Part shown: in pieces, positions 8,729 to 18,300 of the stretch | Position numbering within the stretch: the first letter of the stretch is position 1 | Layout of the letters: every line of letters begins with the position of its first letter | Source of the DNA: Occallatibacter riparius | GTDB taxonomy: Bacteria > Acidobacteriota > Terriglobia > Terriglobales > Acidobacteriaceae | Direction of reading: 5' to 3' | Assembly (NCBI RefSeq): GCF_025264625.1 | Contig: NZ_CP093313.1 | Span: 2,232,001 to 2,296,000 of the forward strand | DNA: 64,000 nucleotides | The notes under the pieces: model-generated | Told to the model about the DNA's origin: nothing | Seen by the model: only the letters and a program-made list of their open reading frames with translations | The model's database searches: none | Translations under genes and position numbers: made by a program

Positions 8729-8855
8729 GGGAATAGGCAATAGGGAATAGAAATGCGAATGCCACCGCTCAACTTCAGCGATGGCATTTGCTCCAAAACA
8801 AAACGACCGCCCGAGGGCGATCGCCGTCTCCTATTCCCTACTCCCTATTCCCTGC
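8729..8855. repeat. Inverted heptamer array D (between DUF3037 and portal genes)
   Basis: Left arm 8729-8752 and right arm 8828-8855 carry the unit GGGAATA (and GGGAGTA, GGCAATA). Read in opposite senses, the arms match at 20 of 22 positions, the best of the family. The right arm abuts the DUF3037 stop codon at 8858; the left arm lies 24 bases before the portal start. Between the arms sit the terminator hairpin and a second hairpin at about 8759-8789 (aatgcca / tggcatt ends). Confidence 0.85.
8796..8824 (-). terminator. Intrinsic terminator after the DUF3037 gene
   Basis: Read leftward, a GC-rich stem of about 8 pairs (CGATCGCC / GGCGGTCG, one wobble) with a short loop is followed by TTTTGTTTT. 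It would end transcripts of the kinase-DUF3037 pair before the portal gene, so the cargo may be transcribed independently of the phage structural genes. Confidence 0.7.
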
Positions 8856-8857
8856 AG

Positions 8858-9709
8858 TTAATCCAGTCGCAGTTCGCGTCTAGCGGTCGCTGCTACATTG
8901 GGTAAGTCGGTTGTGGTGAGCACCCGGATCTGGTGCTCTTCCATCGTCTCAATGCCGAAGCGGTAAAGCTCCAGGCGTTCTGCACTTTCCTCTGACTCGC
9001 CGGCCTTGATGCCCAGCTGCGCGGCGGGCTCGACAATCGCCGTAAGTTCCAGCTTAGCTTTCTCAATGCGTTCCACGCCCGTGCGAAGGCTCGCCGAGGA
9101 GAACGCCAGAACCTTGGCCATCTCCACGCCGGGCTCGAGTGACACGGCGTGAAACATCCTGATCATTCCGTTCGGCCGGTAACCGGCATCGATGCGCAGC
9201 GGATCGCCTGGCCTCGTGTACTCGGCCGCACGGATCTGCTTGCGCATCAAGCTCCAAACCTGTGCCCGTTCGAACTCATCCCTCATCGCGGATTGAATAG
9301 CCGCGCGCCCCGAGAGGCGCGACACCCGTTCACGCTTCGGCGGGTCGACGTACATCTTCATCAGCTCTTCCATCCCGGCCGGCAGGCTCTCGGCCAGATA
9401 CGCCTTGGGCTCGGTGATCTGCACGCCCAGCGAGAGCGACTCGTCGAGAATGCGTGTGAACTTGCGCTGAGCCTCGGGCCGGGCCAGATCTTCCTGCAGC
9501 CGCCGGCGAAGCTCTGTTTCCATGCCTTCCAGCATGGCGGTATCCGCGTCCGGATCGAGGCACCGCACGCGCCGCCAGTCGCGCGTAAATCTGAGATTGA
9601 GCTGCCCGCCTTCTTCGCGCAGCAGCACGCCAATATGCACGAACTCGTTACGCACCGGATCGGGCACGTAGCGTACAAGCTGAAACGCGCATGGAAGGCG
9701 GCTGGGCAT
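8858..9709 (-). CDS. DUF3037 family protein
   Basis: A 283-aa protein with the family's N-terminal pattern (FQLVRYVPDPVRNEFVHIGV followed by LLREEGGQ). In Acidobacteria such proteins commonly occur beside HipA-like kinases, and here the kinase gene lies directly upstream in the same direction. Biochemical role is unknown. The start at 9709 has no clear ribosome site because repeat array E begins two bases upstream. It is ~850 bases of non-structural cargo between terminase and portal. The helical middle (residues 55-175) is Arg/Glu rich. Partner to the kinase is the best inference; a target or regulator of its activity is possible. Confidence 0.75.
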   Translation of the reverse strand: MPSRLPCAFQLVRYVPDPVRNEFVHIGVLLREEGGQLNLRFTRDWRRVRCLDPDADTAMLEGMETELRRRLQEDLARPEAQRKFTRILDESLSLGVQITEPKAYLAESLPAGMEELMKMYVDPPKRERVSRLSGRAAIQSAMRDEFERAQVWSLMRKQIRAAEYTRPGDPLRIDAGYRPNGMIRMFHAVSLEPGVEMAKVLAFSSASLRTGVERIEKAKLELTAIVEPAAQLGIKAGESEESAERLELYRFGIETMEEHQIRVLTTTDLPNVAATARRELRLD

Positions 9710-9710
9710 G

Positions 9711-9793
9711 GTAATTAGTGATTAGTGATGGTTGCCGGTTCATGGTCTTTCTGACCACTCCCCACGAATCACTACTCACCGTCTTAATTCACT
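9711..9793. repeat. Inverted heptamer array E (between kinase and DUF3037 genes)
   Basis: Left arm 9711-9731 (AGTGATT units) and right arm 9755-9793 (GTGANTA units when read on the minus strand), matching at 12 of 15 positions in the core. The right arm covers the kinase stop codon (9784-9786); the left arm begins two bases before the DUF3037 start codon. Confidence 0.75.
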
Positions 9794-10656
9794 CCCCTCG
9801 GAATGCTAGCTCCATATTGCTGGTTCGGCCACATCTCCGGCCGCAATTCATTCTCAACCTTGCCCCAATTGGGAAACGGCTCCCGATCGGAGCGCCGAAA
9901 ATCGTCGATGAGCTCCCGCACCCGGCTTCGCCGATAGATAAGCTTCTCGACCACCGCCTCCAATGCGGTCATGTCTCCGCCATACCAGTCCGGCGGAATA
10001 TCGTTGGCTGCGGCCCAGATCGCGTCCGGGTTCAGCTTTTCAATGCGTGTAAGCCACGGCTCGAACGAGTCGAACCCGGTCACACTGCGGTAGACGCTGT
10101 TGCGGTAATACACGCCGCGCAGCGGAACATCGTCGAACTTCCAGTCTCCAGCGTGAAAGCAGTAGCCAAAGTCCATGAAGAAAGCCCGGTAGCGCCGCTC
10201 GCGTGCCCGCTTCACAAACACTGCCTGCCGACCGTTCGCATTCCCAGTCCACTTATCGAGAACCAGGATGCCTGCGAACTCCTCGAGATTGCGGACCTGC
10301 CCCAGCTCCTCCTCCGGCAGATAATCCACCACCTGCCCGGGCATCAGCCCACCTACGAATCTCGAGCCGTAGTTAAGTCCGGCGGTGCAGGGCTCCTGGC
10401 GCCTGCCGAAATCAATCTGCATCTCCGCCGTGTTCTCGATGAGCCACTGCGACACGTCCACAATCTCAGGCTCCGGGCAGGTAAGCCCCGCCGCTAAAGC
10501 CAGCCGCGAAGCCAGCAGTTCATTCGCCAGCACGCGGATATGCTGCGGATTATTCCGGAATTTCACCACGTAGAGGTGGCCGTCCGCCGCCAGCATAAGC
10601 TGCCCTTGTGCGCCGCCGCGCATGCGGCGAATGTGTTGAGTAGCGGCGGTCGGCAT
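9784..10656 (-). CDS. HipA-like kinase family protein
   Basis: A 290-aa single-domain kinase-like protein; ATG at 10656 follows GGGAGCTGA. It resembles the HipA-type family common in Acidobacteria. Visible motifs are the glycine-rich start (RMRGGAQGQLML), Lys32 in YVVKF with Glu46 as the ATP-binding pair, catalytic-loop LDKWTGNANGRQ with Asp134 and Asn141, and Asp162 in MDFG as the metal-binding residue. It is shorter than HipA proper (~440 aa) and lacks the N-terminal subdomain. HipA-type kinases phosphorylate protein targets and can arrest growth, but the target here is unknown. Its paired DUF3037 gene follows. The pair sits between terminase and portal in a phage-type operon, suggesting a moron or defence cargo. 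Confidence 0.8.
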   Translation of the reverse strand: MPTAATQHIRRMRGGAQGQLMLAADGHLYVVKFRNNPQHIRVLANELLASRLALAAGLTCPEPEIVDVSQWLIENTAEMQIDFGRRQEPCTAGLNYGSRFVGGLMPGQVVDYLPEEELGQVRNLEEFAGILVLDKWTGNANGRQAVFVKRARERRYRAFFMDFGYCFHAGDWKFDDVPLRGVYYRNSVYRSVTGFDSFEPWLTRIEKLNPDAIWAAANDIPPDWYGGDMTALEAVVEKLIYRRSRVRELIDDFRRSDREPFPNWGKVENELRPEMWPNQQYGASIPRGVN

Positions 10657-10684
10657 TCAGCTCCCTGGGCGATGAAGCACCATT

Positions 10685-10714
10685 TTACTTTGTCCCTTGG
10701 TCCCTTTGTCCCTG
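10685..10714. repeat. Single-arm array F at the terminase stop
   Basis: Repeats of a GGGACAA-type unit with 7-8 base spacing (seen on the minus strand as GGGACAAAGGGACCAAGGG). It forms the last codons of the terminase gene (QGQRDQGTK) and its stop. No inverted partner was found in the 28-base gap before the kinase gene. Confidence 0.6.
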
Positions 10715-12250
10715 CCTTTCAGCCACCTCCGCCCTCGCCGCCAGCGCAATTGCCATCGCCATCACGCGGTCGTCATGCGTCCCGCTGGCCGCCCCCGTCG
10801 AGCCATCCGGCTGCCGAACGAAACTGCGCAATTCACCCAGCAGCTTCCGGCTCATGAATAGGTCCGGATTCTCAACCAGCGCGGCATTCAGCCGCCCCAG
10901 CATGGCCGGACGACTGATCGATGTCGTCAGCCACCCGGCTTGACCGTTCTGCCTGAAGATCCGCCTGTAGCCGCACACGTTCTCGCACAGCGACACAATG
11001 CCAGTTCCGTGGTTATTGCGTTCCATTACCAGAACCGCCCCGTTGTACTCGCGAGCCAGCCCGGTGATGAACTTCGCCAACTCCAGCCCGCCGGTATGCG
11101 ATGCAAACTCCGCGCACTGCATGCCGGTCGCAACGTCCACAACCTGCGCCGCCGAGTAGTCACCCTCCGAACCGCCCCCCGCCGGATCCACGGCAACCAG
11201 GTACTGTCGCCCCTTCACCGGCGGAAGCCAGATTTCCAGCTCGCCATTTCTTCGGCTCTCCGCCGCGACGGGCGCAGAGGCCAGGCGCGCGTCGACAGCG
11301 GAAAGCTCGAAGACCGATTCGCCGCTCGCCAGGAAGCAGCTCTCGGCATCCTCGGCATACTCCTGCCGCGCCATCCCACGCAGGTTCGCGCGGATTGAAC
11401 GCCGGTAGGCAATCTGCTCGAAATCCAGATGCGCCCGCGCCCTCAGCTCCGCTTCCTCCTCGGTTAAGGAGAGAGGCGCAACCACGGGCTTACAGTAGTG
11501 CCGTTCCATCCACCACGGAAAGAAATGGCGCACCGTCCCGGTCTCGTTCGCGTGCTGCCACTCGTCGTAAAAACAGCCGCCCACGCCCTGCGGAGTCGAT
11601 TCCAGAATCTCCTCGGCTCCGGGGGCAAGGGCGGCACGCAGCCCGGCGAGTATATCTGCGGGATCGCCGGGCCAGCGGGCGAGCTCGGAACAGTGCAGGT
11701 TTTGAACCGTGAGGCCACGCCCGGCGTTGCGGTCACCGGCTGTCACCACGCGGTATTGCGAATCGAGCTCGGGAAGTGCAATCTGCCGCGCGTTGGCCCG
11801 CGACGTCCGCAGCGGCCCCTCCCGCAGCTCTTCAGGAAGCCAGTCATAGAAGCGATGCACGATGCGGAAAATCTCCTCGGCTGCTTCCTGCGTATGCGCC
11901 ACCTGCAGCGTCAGCGTGCCCGGCCGCGTAATCGTCTTCAAAAAAAACCGCGCCGCCGTCCACGTCGTAAGCCCCATCTGCCGCGCCTTCAGCACAATGT
12001 TCTTTGCGCCCCGCTTCCGCTCGAACATCCGTTGTACTAAGTTGGCGCGCAGCGGCGATATTTCCCCGTCGCGCGTCCGCACGCACAGCAGCCGCTCCGC
12101 CATCTCCATCAACACTGACTTGCCGCCGAGCGACGCTGGCCGATAGTCGAGGACTGGCCCCAGGCGGACAAGTTCGTCTCGGTCGAGTTCTTCCGGTTCG
12201 AACTCGCCGGACTCAAAAGGACTCCCGGGCATTTCTGCATTCACTTGCAT
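10685..12250 (-). CDS. Phage terminase large subunit
   Basis: A 521-aa DNA packaging motor (ATPase plus nuclease). ATG at 12250 is chosen because GGAG lies nine bases upstream; a GTG at 12265 is possible. Walker-A-like motif KARQMGLTTW lies near residues 88-97, and a Walker-B-type region NLHCSELARWPGD follows. The C-terminal RNase H-fold nuclease has VAVDPAGGGSEGDYSAA with Asp about residue 355, and a late THDDRVMAMAIA motif supplying acidic residues. Length and motif order are typical. No small terminase gene is recognised nearby; the giant fibre-like gene lies just upstream. Its final codons fall in repeat array F. Confidence 0.9.
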   Translation of the reverse strand: MQVNAEMPGSPFESGEFEPEELDRDELVRLGPVLDYRPASLGGKSVLMEMAERLLCVRTRDGEISPLRANLVQRMFERKRGAKNIVLKARQMGLTTWTAARFFLKTITRPGTLTLQVAHTQEAAEEIFRIVHRFYDWLPEELREGPLRTSRANARQIALPELDSQYRVVTAGDRNAGRGLTVQNLHCSELARWPGDPADILAGLRAALAPGAEEILESTPQGVGGCFYDEWQHANETGTVRHFFPWWMERHYCKPVVAPLSLTEEEAELRARAHLDFEQIAYRRSIRANLRGMARQEYAEDAESCFLASGESVFELSAVDARLASAPVAAESRRNGELEIWLPPVKGRQYLVAVDPAGGGSEGDYSAAQVVDVATGMQCAEFASHTGGLELAKFITGLAREYNGAVLVMERNNHGTGIVSLCENVCGYRRIFRQNGQAGWLTTSISRPAMLGRLNAALVENPDLFMSRKLLGELRSFVRQPDGSTGAASGTHDDRVMAMAIALAARAEVAERQGQRDQGTK

Positions 12251-12304
12251 CGATCGGTACTCCACAGTTGGGTTGTTCGCACCATCTCCGCCAAATGCGA
12301 TGGG

Positions 12305-15300
12305 TTATGGGCGATAGATCACTTCGTCCAGATTCTGCACAACAGCGCAATAGTCCGTGGCCGTGTCCAACTGGCACGAGGCAATTGCGGACTGGTTCAC
12401 CGACATATCCAGCGTGCCCAGCGCCGCCCCGGTTCCGGTTGACCCGAAGCTGCTCACGTTGGGATAAACCGTCTGGTGGGTCTGGTCCCCGGCGTTATGA
12501 ATCTCCAGCTGGTAGCGCGCGTTCAGCGCCCCGGTCGTCTGCTGAACCGTGTCCTGCAGTCCCCCGTTCAAACCCACGCGCAGGATCTTGGTGTCGGAGT
12601 TGCTGGGAAAGATCATGTACACCGTCTTTCTCAGGATTCCGTTGGGCCCCATCGTTCCGCCCGCCAAAACCGTGTTCACCAGCGGGATCGCGCTTCCGAT
12701 GGTCTGCGTGTAAGGACTGTTGCTCCCCGTCGCTGCTACCAGCGTCCCCGGAATATAAGGCACAAATGACGTCGTGGATGGATTGACGAACTCCGTATAG
12801 ACCTGGCACGTGGTTGTGCTCGAGCAAGTGGCGTAATAAACTCCCGCCAGACCACCCGCCACCGCTCCCGCCGGAAGCCGCAGCCACGCATAGGCGTACT
12901 TGAGAGGCAGAGCGGTTCCGAACGTCACCACTCCGTTCGTAGCCACCGTGCCGCTCGGCACCAGAATCACTGGAATCCCTGAAGCCGCTACTGTGATGGG
13001 TATGTTCGGCAGTACCGGCCCCGTGCTGCAGATGGGATTCGAGTTCGCGTCCGTTCCCACCAGTTCGCAGTTGGGGATCGCCCCGAAGTTAGCAGGAAAA
13101 GCCCACCCCAGCGCGCCCGTGCCGGATGCCTTTGACCACTGTTGCGCGGCCCCGTCGAGCTGGTGGTATACAGATCCCACCCCTGCCGTTACCGAGCCCT
13201 GCGGCGACCCGCTCCCCCAACACTCCTCGACGCTGTTCGTGAAGTCTTTGTAGTCGCACCATCTGGTCGTGGTCAGGTCGTCCATATTGCTGGTCGCCGT
13301 GATCGTCTTGGTACCCGTCATGCTGCTGCCGCACCCCGGGCACGAGTAGACGGCCCCGTACAAGCCGGTGACGCCGCTGGTATGCGCCCCGCTCAGGCTG
13401 ATGTTGCCCATCGTGGTCGGCGTGGGCGCGGTCGGCATGGTCCCACTCGTGCCGCTCGCCGCTATCTGCTGGAACCAGTTCCTTGAGGCCGTAAAGTAAG
13501 TGTTCTCGCCGCCGCTCGCCGAACTCACCCACAGTTGGTAGCCCGTGGCGCACGCAACCGGAGCCCATACCCAGTTGATAACTGCCTTGCTGTCCGTGCC
13601 CGCCGCCGAAACTGCGCTTCCTTCCATGCTGATCGTCGTCGCCGCCGGACAGACTGCCGCAACCCTGGCATAGTAAACCGTGTTATTGGCAAGATTCCCG
13701 CCTGTAGCCAGCGTGCCGGCGCCGAAAGGCTGGCCTCCCGGCCCGAAGTTATCCGCCCTGATCAGCACGGCTGGACTTACTGCGCCTGTTCCCGAATATA
13801 GGTTCTTCACCGTGATATTGGATACGCTGACATTCTGCGTGTTATATAACTGCACGCCGTAGTTACTCGCGGTCCCGATGCGCCCGTTGCACTGAACGTC
13901 CGTTACCCTGATCCCGGAACTCCAACCGAAGTTGACGCACGCGTTTGCGCCGAAATTGGTGGTAGACGCGGATTCCAGTTTCACTCCACTAATCGTCACA
14001 TTGGTTGCAGCCGTGAGGTTGATGCCTGCTCCCCAATTCTGATTGCCATCCCATCCCGTTCCGGTCATGTTCTGCCCCACCAGTCCGTTGATCACTACGT
14101 CTCTCGACCCTGTGCCCTCCACCAGCCACAGCCCGCCGCCCAGCACGCGGCCGAGCCCGTCCGAGCAGGAGTTTCCCGACCATACCGTCCCAATGTTGCC
14201 CACTTCCTCGAAACAGGTCTCGCTGATCCCAGAGCCGGTATTCCCGCTCAGCGTTGTGCCCACCAACGCATTTGTCGATATGGCGAATCGCCCGTTCTTG
14301 GTCGTATTGTTCGACACCGTGCTGTTGCGCAGGTAGGACAGCTCCATACGGTCGCCAAGGTCTTGCGTCACGCCCGCCGACGCCACGCCCGTCGGACAGG
14401 TAACTGTATTCCCCGCGAACGGCTTCAGGATTGACGTGTTCCCGCTGATCACAGCGCCGTCATAGTAGTAATGCGACTGGGTAACCGAGTCGAAATACTC
14501 CGACACCTGATACGAGTCTTTGTTCGGGCAGGGATTAGTCGTAGTGTCCGCGACGTTGTTAGTTATCCGCAGACCCGGCAGCGAGTCGGTCCCGTCCGTC
14601 GGCGCGTGAGTCATATGGATGCGCATGTTATGGAAACCCGCGCCCGTGCTGAAAGTATGATCGATTGTCAGGTACGGAGTATCGTTGGCGCGGATGTTAT
14701 ACGCCCAGGCGTTCTGGATACTGACGTCTCTGATGGTGGTATAACTTGCCCCCGAAACCCGTATGCTTGCGCAGTCGAAGCTGGCCTTGCAGTTGGTCTC
14801 TTGCGGGCTCATTACCCAGCTGCCGTCGGGCCGCCGCGTGCCCGGCGACACCTTGCCGTCCACCGTTCCCTGTCCGAAAACAGTAACTCGGTCCGCGGTG
14901 ATGTAAATTACATAGGCATGGTCGCCGGACCTCGCGGGCAGCGTCGGGGGCATCTTCAACATGCCGCCTTTGACGATCTCGATGGACTGACCCGGCACGT
15001 TCGCTGTGATCGAGGCGACGCAGGTCTGCGCGGGAATGAGCACCGTGCCCGTTCCTGCTGCTGCGATCGTTGCCTGGATCGCGTTCGAGTCATCCGTGCT
15101 TCCGTCGCATTTCGCGCCGAAGTTGCGGACATCGTAAACCTGCCCGCCCTTGTCGTAGATCGCGCCCACCGCGGTCGCTGCCGCCAGCGTTCCCGGGAAC
15201 GAAACCACGTTGTTGATGCCTGCACCCGAGGAGCTCGCAGACGTCGTATTGAGAGCGGCTTGGGCCGCCGCCTGCGCCGCGGAAGCAATGTCCTGAACGC

Positions 15301-18300
15301 TGTTTGCCGCGGTCAGCGCGGTCTGGGCGTCGGTTACGGCCTGCGATGCGCTGCTTTGGGCCGCGGACGCGGCGGTTTGCGCCTCAGAAGCAAGGCTCTG
15401 AACGCTGTTGGCTGCCGCAAGCGCCGTTGCTGCATTCGCAATGCCGGTCTGGGCATCGGCCTCCGCCTGTGTCGCAGCAGATTGCGCACTCGCAGCGGCA
15501 GTCCGCGCCGTCGCATCATTGCCTTGCCCATTCAGCGCTGTATCCGCCGCTGCCTGCGCTGCCGCAGCGTTGGTTATTCCTGTCTGCGCGTCCGTCTCGG
15601 CTTGTGCACCCGCAGCCTGCGCCGCCCCAGCCGCACTCTGCGCTGCCGCTGCATTAGTGATCCCGGTCTGTGCATCGGTTTCCGCCTGCGTCGCTGCCGC
15701 TTGAGCATTTGCAGCCGCACCCCGCGCCGTCGCATCGTTACCTTGCCCATTCAGCGCCGAGTTGGCCGCAGCCTGCGCCGTTGCCGCATTCGCGATCCCC
15801 GTCTGCGCATCCCTCTCAGCCTGGGCAGCAGCCGTCTGCGCCGCATCCGCATTTGTAATCCCTGCTTGCGCATCCGTCTCAGCCTTTGTCGTCGCACTCT
15901 GCGCCGCTGCTGCATTCGCAATCGCTGCCTGCGCATCGGTCTCCGCCTGCGTCGCCGCAGTCTGCGCATTCGCAGCGGCACCCCGCGCCGTCGCATCGTT
16001 GCCTTGCCCATTCAGCGCTGTATCCGCCGCGGCCTGTGCTGTCGCAGCATTTGTAATCCCTGCTTGCGCATCCGTCTCAGCCTTTGTCGCCGCACTTTGC
16101 GCCGCTGCTGCATTCGCAATTGCTGTCTGCGCATCCGTCTCAGCCTGCGCTGCTGCCATCTGCGCAGTTGCTGCCGCAGTCCGCGCCGTCGAGTCGTTCG
16201 CCGATCCCGTCAGCGCACCTTGCTGCGACGTGGTCTGAACCGAGTTATCCGCAAACGTAACGCCGGTCGTCAGCGTCACGTTTCCTGTTACGTTTCCGGT
16301 CAGATCTCCAGTCACATTTCCCGTCACGGTTCCAACAACCGGTCCATTGAACTGCGTCGCCGTCACCGGCCCCGTCAGCGTTCCGCCCGCCAGCGGCAGC
16401 GCGCCCAGGTTCGCCAGCGCACCAGCCGCCGTCGCCGCGCCCGTGCCGCCCGCCGTGAGCGGAACCGTCGTAGTTCCCGACAGCGCCGTGCCGTTTGCCG
16501 TGTAGTACGCAATCTGCCCCGTCGTGCCGCTTCCCACCATTCCGGATCCGGTACCGCACGGCGTTGTCGTATTCGTGATGTAACCCGAGTTGTCGATCTG
16601 CAAACAGTTCTTGCCGCTCGACGAAGCCAGTCCCGGAAGCTTGATCGCCGTCGGCCCCAGAAACGCCGCAGCCAGCGCCGTGCTCGACCCCGAATAGATG
16701 TCCGTCTCCGCGCCCGCGCCCGTCTCATAGTTCAGCCGAATATGCCCCGTCGCATTCGACGCATTGATATACGTATCGCCCGAGTTCGTCGACTGGTACG
16801 CCTTGAACGAGTCCAGCCCGCCCACCGCCGAATTCAATGCCCAGTTGTTGTACTGGTCCTTCAACAGATACCACTGGCTCGCGCCGTTGTAGTCCTTGTA
16901 CGTAAACGACCCCTTCTGGCTAGCCGTCGCGCCCGGCCACAGGTAGTAGTCCACCTCCGCGTCAGCGTTGTTGCGCACGCTTAGCGTCCCCGTCGACTGC
17001 GCCGTCTGATCGATCAGCATCGTCCCCGTGAAGTGCGCATTGCCGGCCTTGTCAATCGTCGCCACCGTGTTCGATGTCGCACCGCCCGACCCAAACACCA
17101 CGCCGCCGGTTCCCGCGTTGCTTGACCCGTTAAGGATCACCGCACCCGTTCCCGCCGCGTTGATCACCGTCTGATTGTTCGTGCTCGACTGCCCGTTGTT
17201 GTACTGCCCAATTGACAGCCGATTCACGTTGTTCAGCTCATCCAGTACCTGGTAGTACTGAACCCCGCTCGCCGCATCGCTGAGCCCCGTCGTCCACCGG
17301 TAGCCGTAGTCGGTTTGGTAGCGATTCAAGTGTCCGCGCTCGGTTCCCGTACCAATGCCCAGCCGGAAATGATTCGTTACCGTCGCGTCCTGCTGCGATC
17401 CCCACCAGTCCCCGTTCAGCACATTGAACGACCGGTGGAACGTATCCAGGAACGAGTTCCGCGTACCCTGGTCCACAAGCTTCCCCGTGAACATCGTGCC
17501 GCCCGTGATCCAGTTGTTGTAGCTCGATCCCGGATCGGCCTGGATCTGAGTCGTCGAGTTCTCGTTCCGCAGTCCCAGAATCGTGTTGTTCACCGCGCTC
17601 GGACCCAGGTGCAGCGCCGTCGCGCACCCCTCCACATCGCCACCCGTAATCGTGTTCCCATCGCCCGCGTTCAGATTGATGCCCACCGTCCCCGCAACCG
17701 GATTCCCGTTCTGCGTCGGGCAATCGATATGCATCCGGATAAGCGTCGTCGCATTCATCCAGTCCGTCGTCGCCGGATTATTCACCGTGTGCCCAATCCC
17801 GCTGATGCCCGTCTGGAAGCCCGTGATCTGCAGGTCTTCCAGCGTTCCGCCCGCGTAGTTGCCCGTGCCATCAATCGTGATAGCCGTCTGGTTTGCATTG
17901 CCCAGCAGGTAGAGCGAAGCCAGCGATACCTCCTGCGCGCGATAAATCGCAATCGCCTTCGCCGCGCTCGATTGCGCAACCGTTGTGTTCAGGGCGGCAT
18001 TGTCCATCCGGAAGCCCTTCGTATCGGCGCCGAACGTCGGATCGCCAACCTGCAACAGTGCCGTGCTTCCCGAGTAAAGAAAGACAGTGCCGCCCTGTGC
18101 GCCACTCGCGGCCGAGGTCCCCCGCGACGCGCATCCGTGGAGTGTGACGTTGCGCGTTCCTGCGGGAACCACGATCGAAGCCGCTGTGGCGATCGTCGAG
18201 CACGGCAAATTGATCGTCACATTTGCCGTGCTCAATGTCAGATTCGAAGACATGTTGAGCGACACCCCGAAGTTCCGCGCGTCGCACGTTCCGCCATAAT

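Noticed and set aside
14471..16984. A rightward 837-codon open frame
   Set aside because: It lies wholly antisense to the fibre gene, is Arg-rich from complementary repeats, and has no family features; it is a shadow of the repeat-rich gene.
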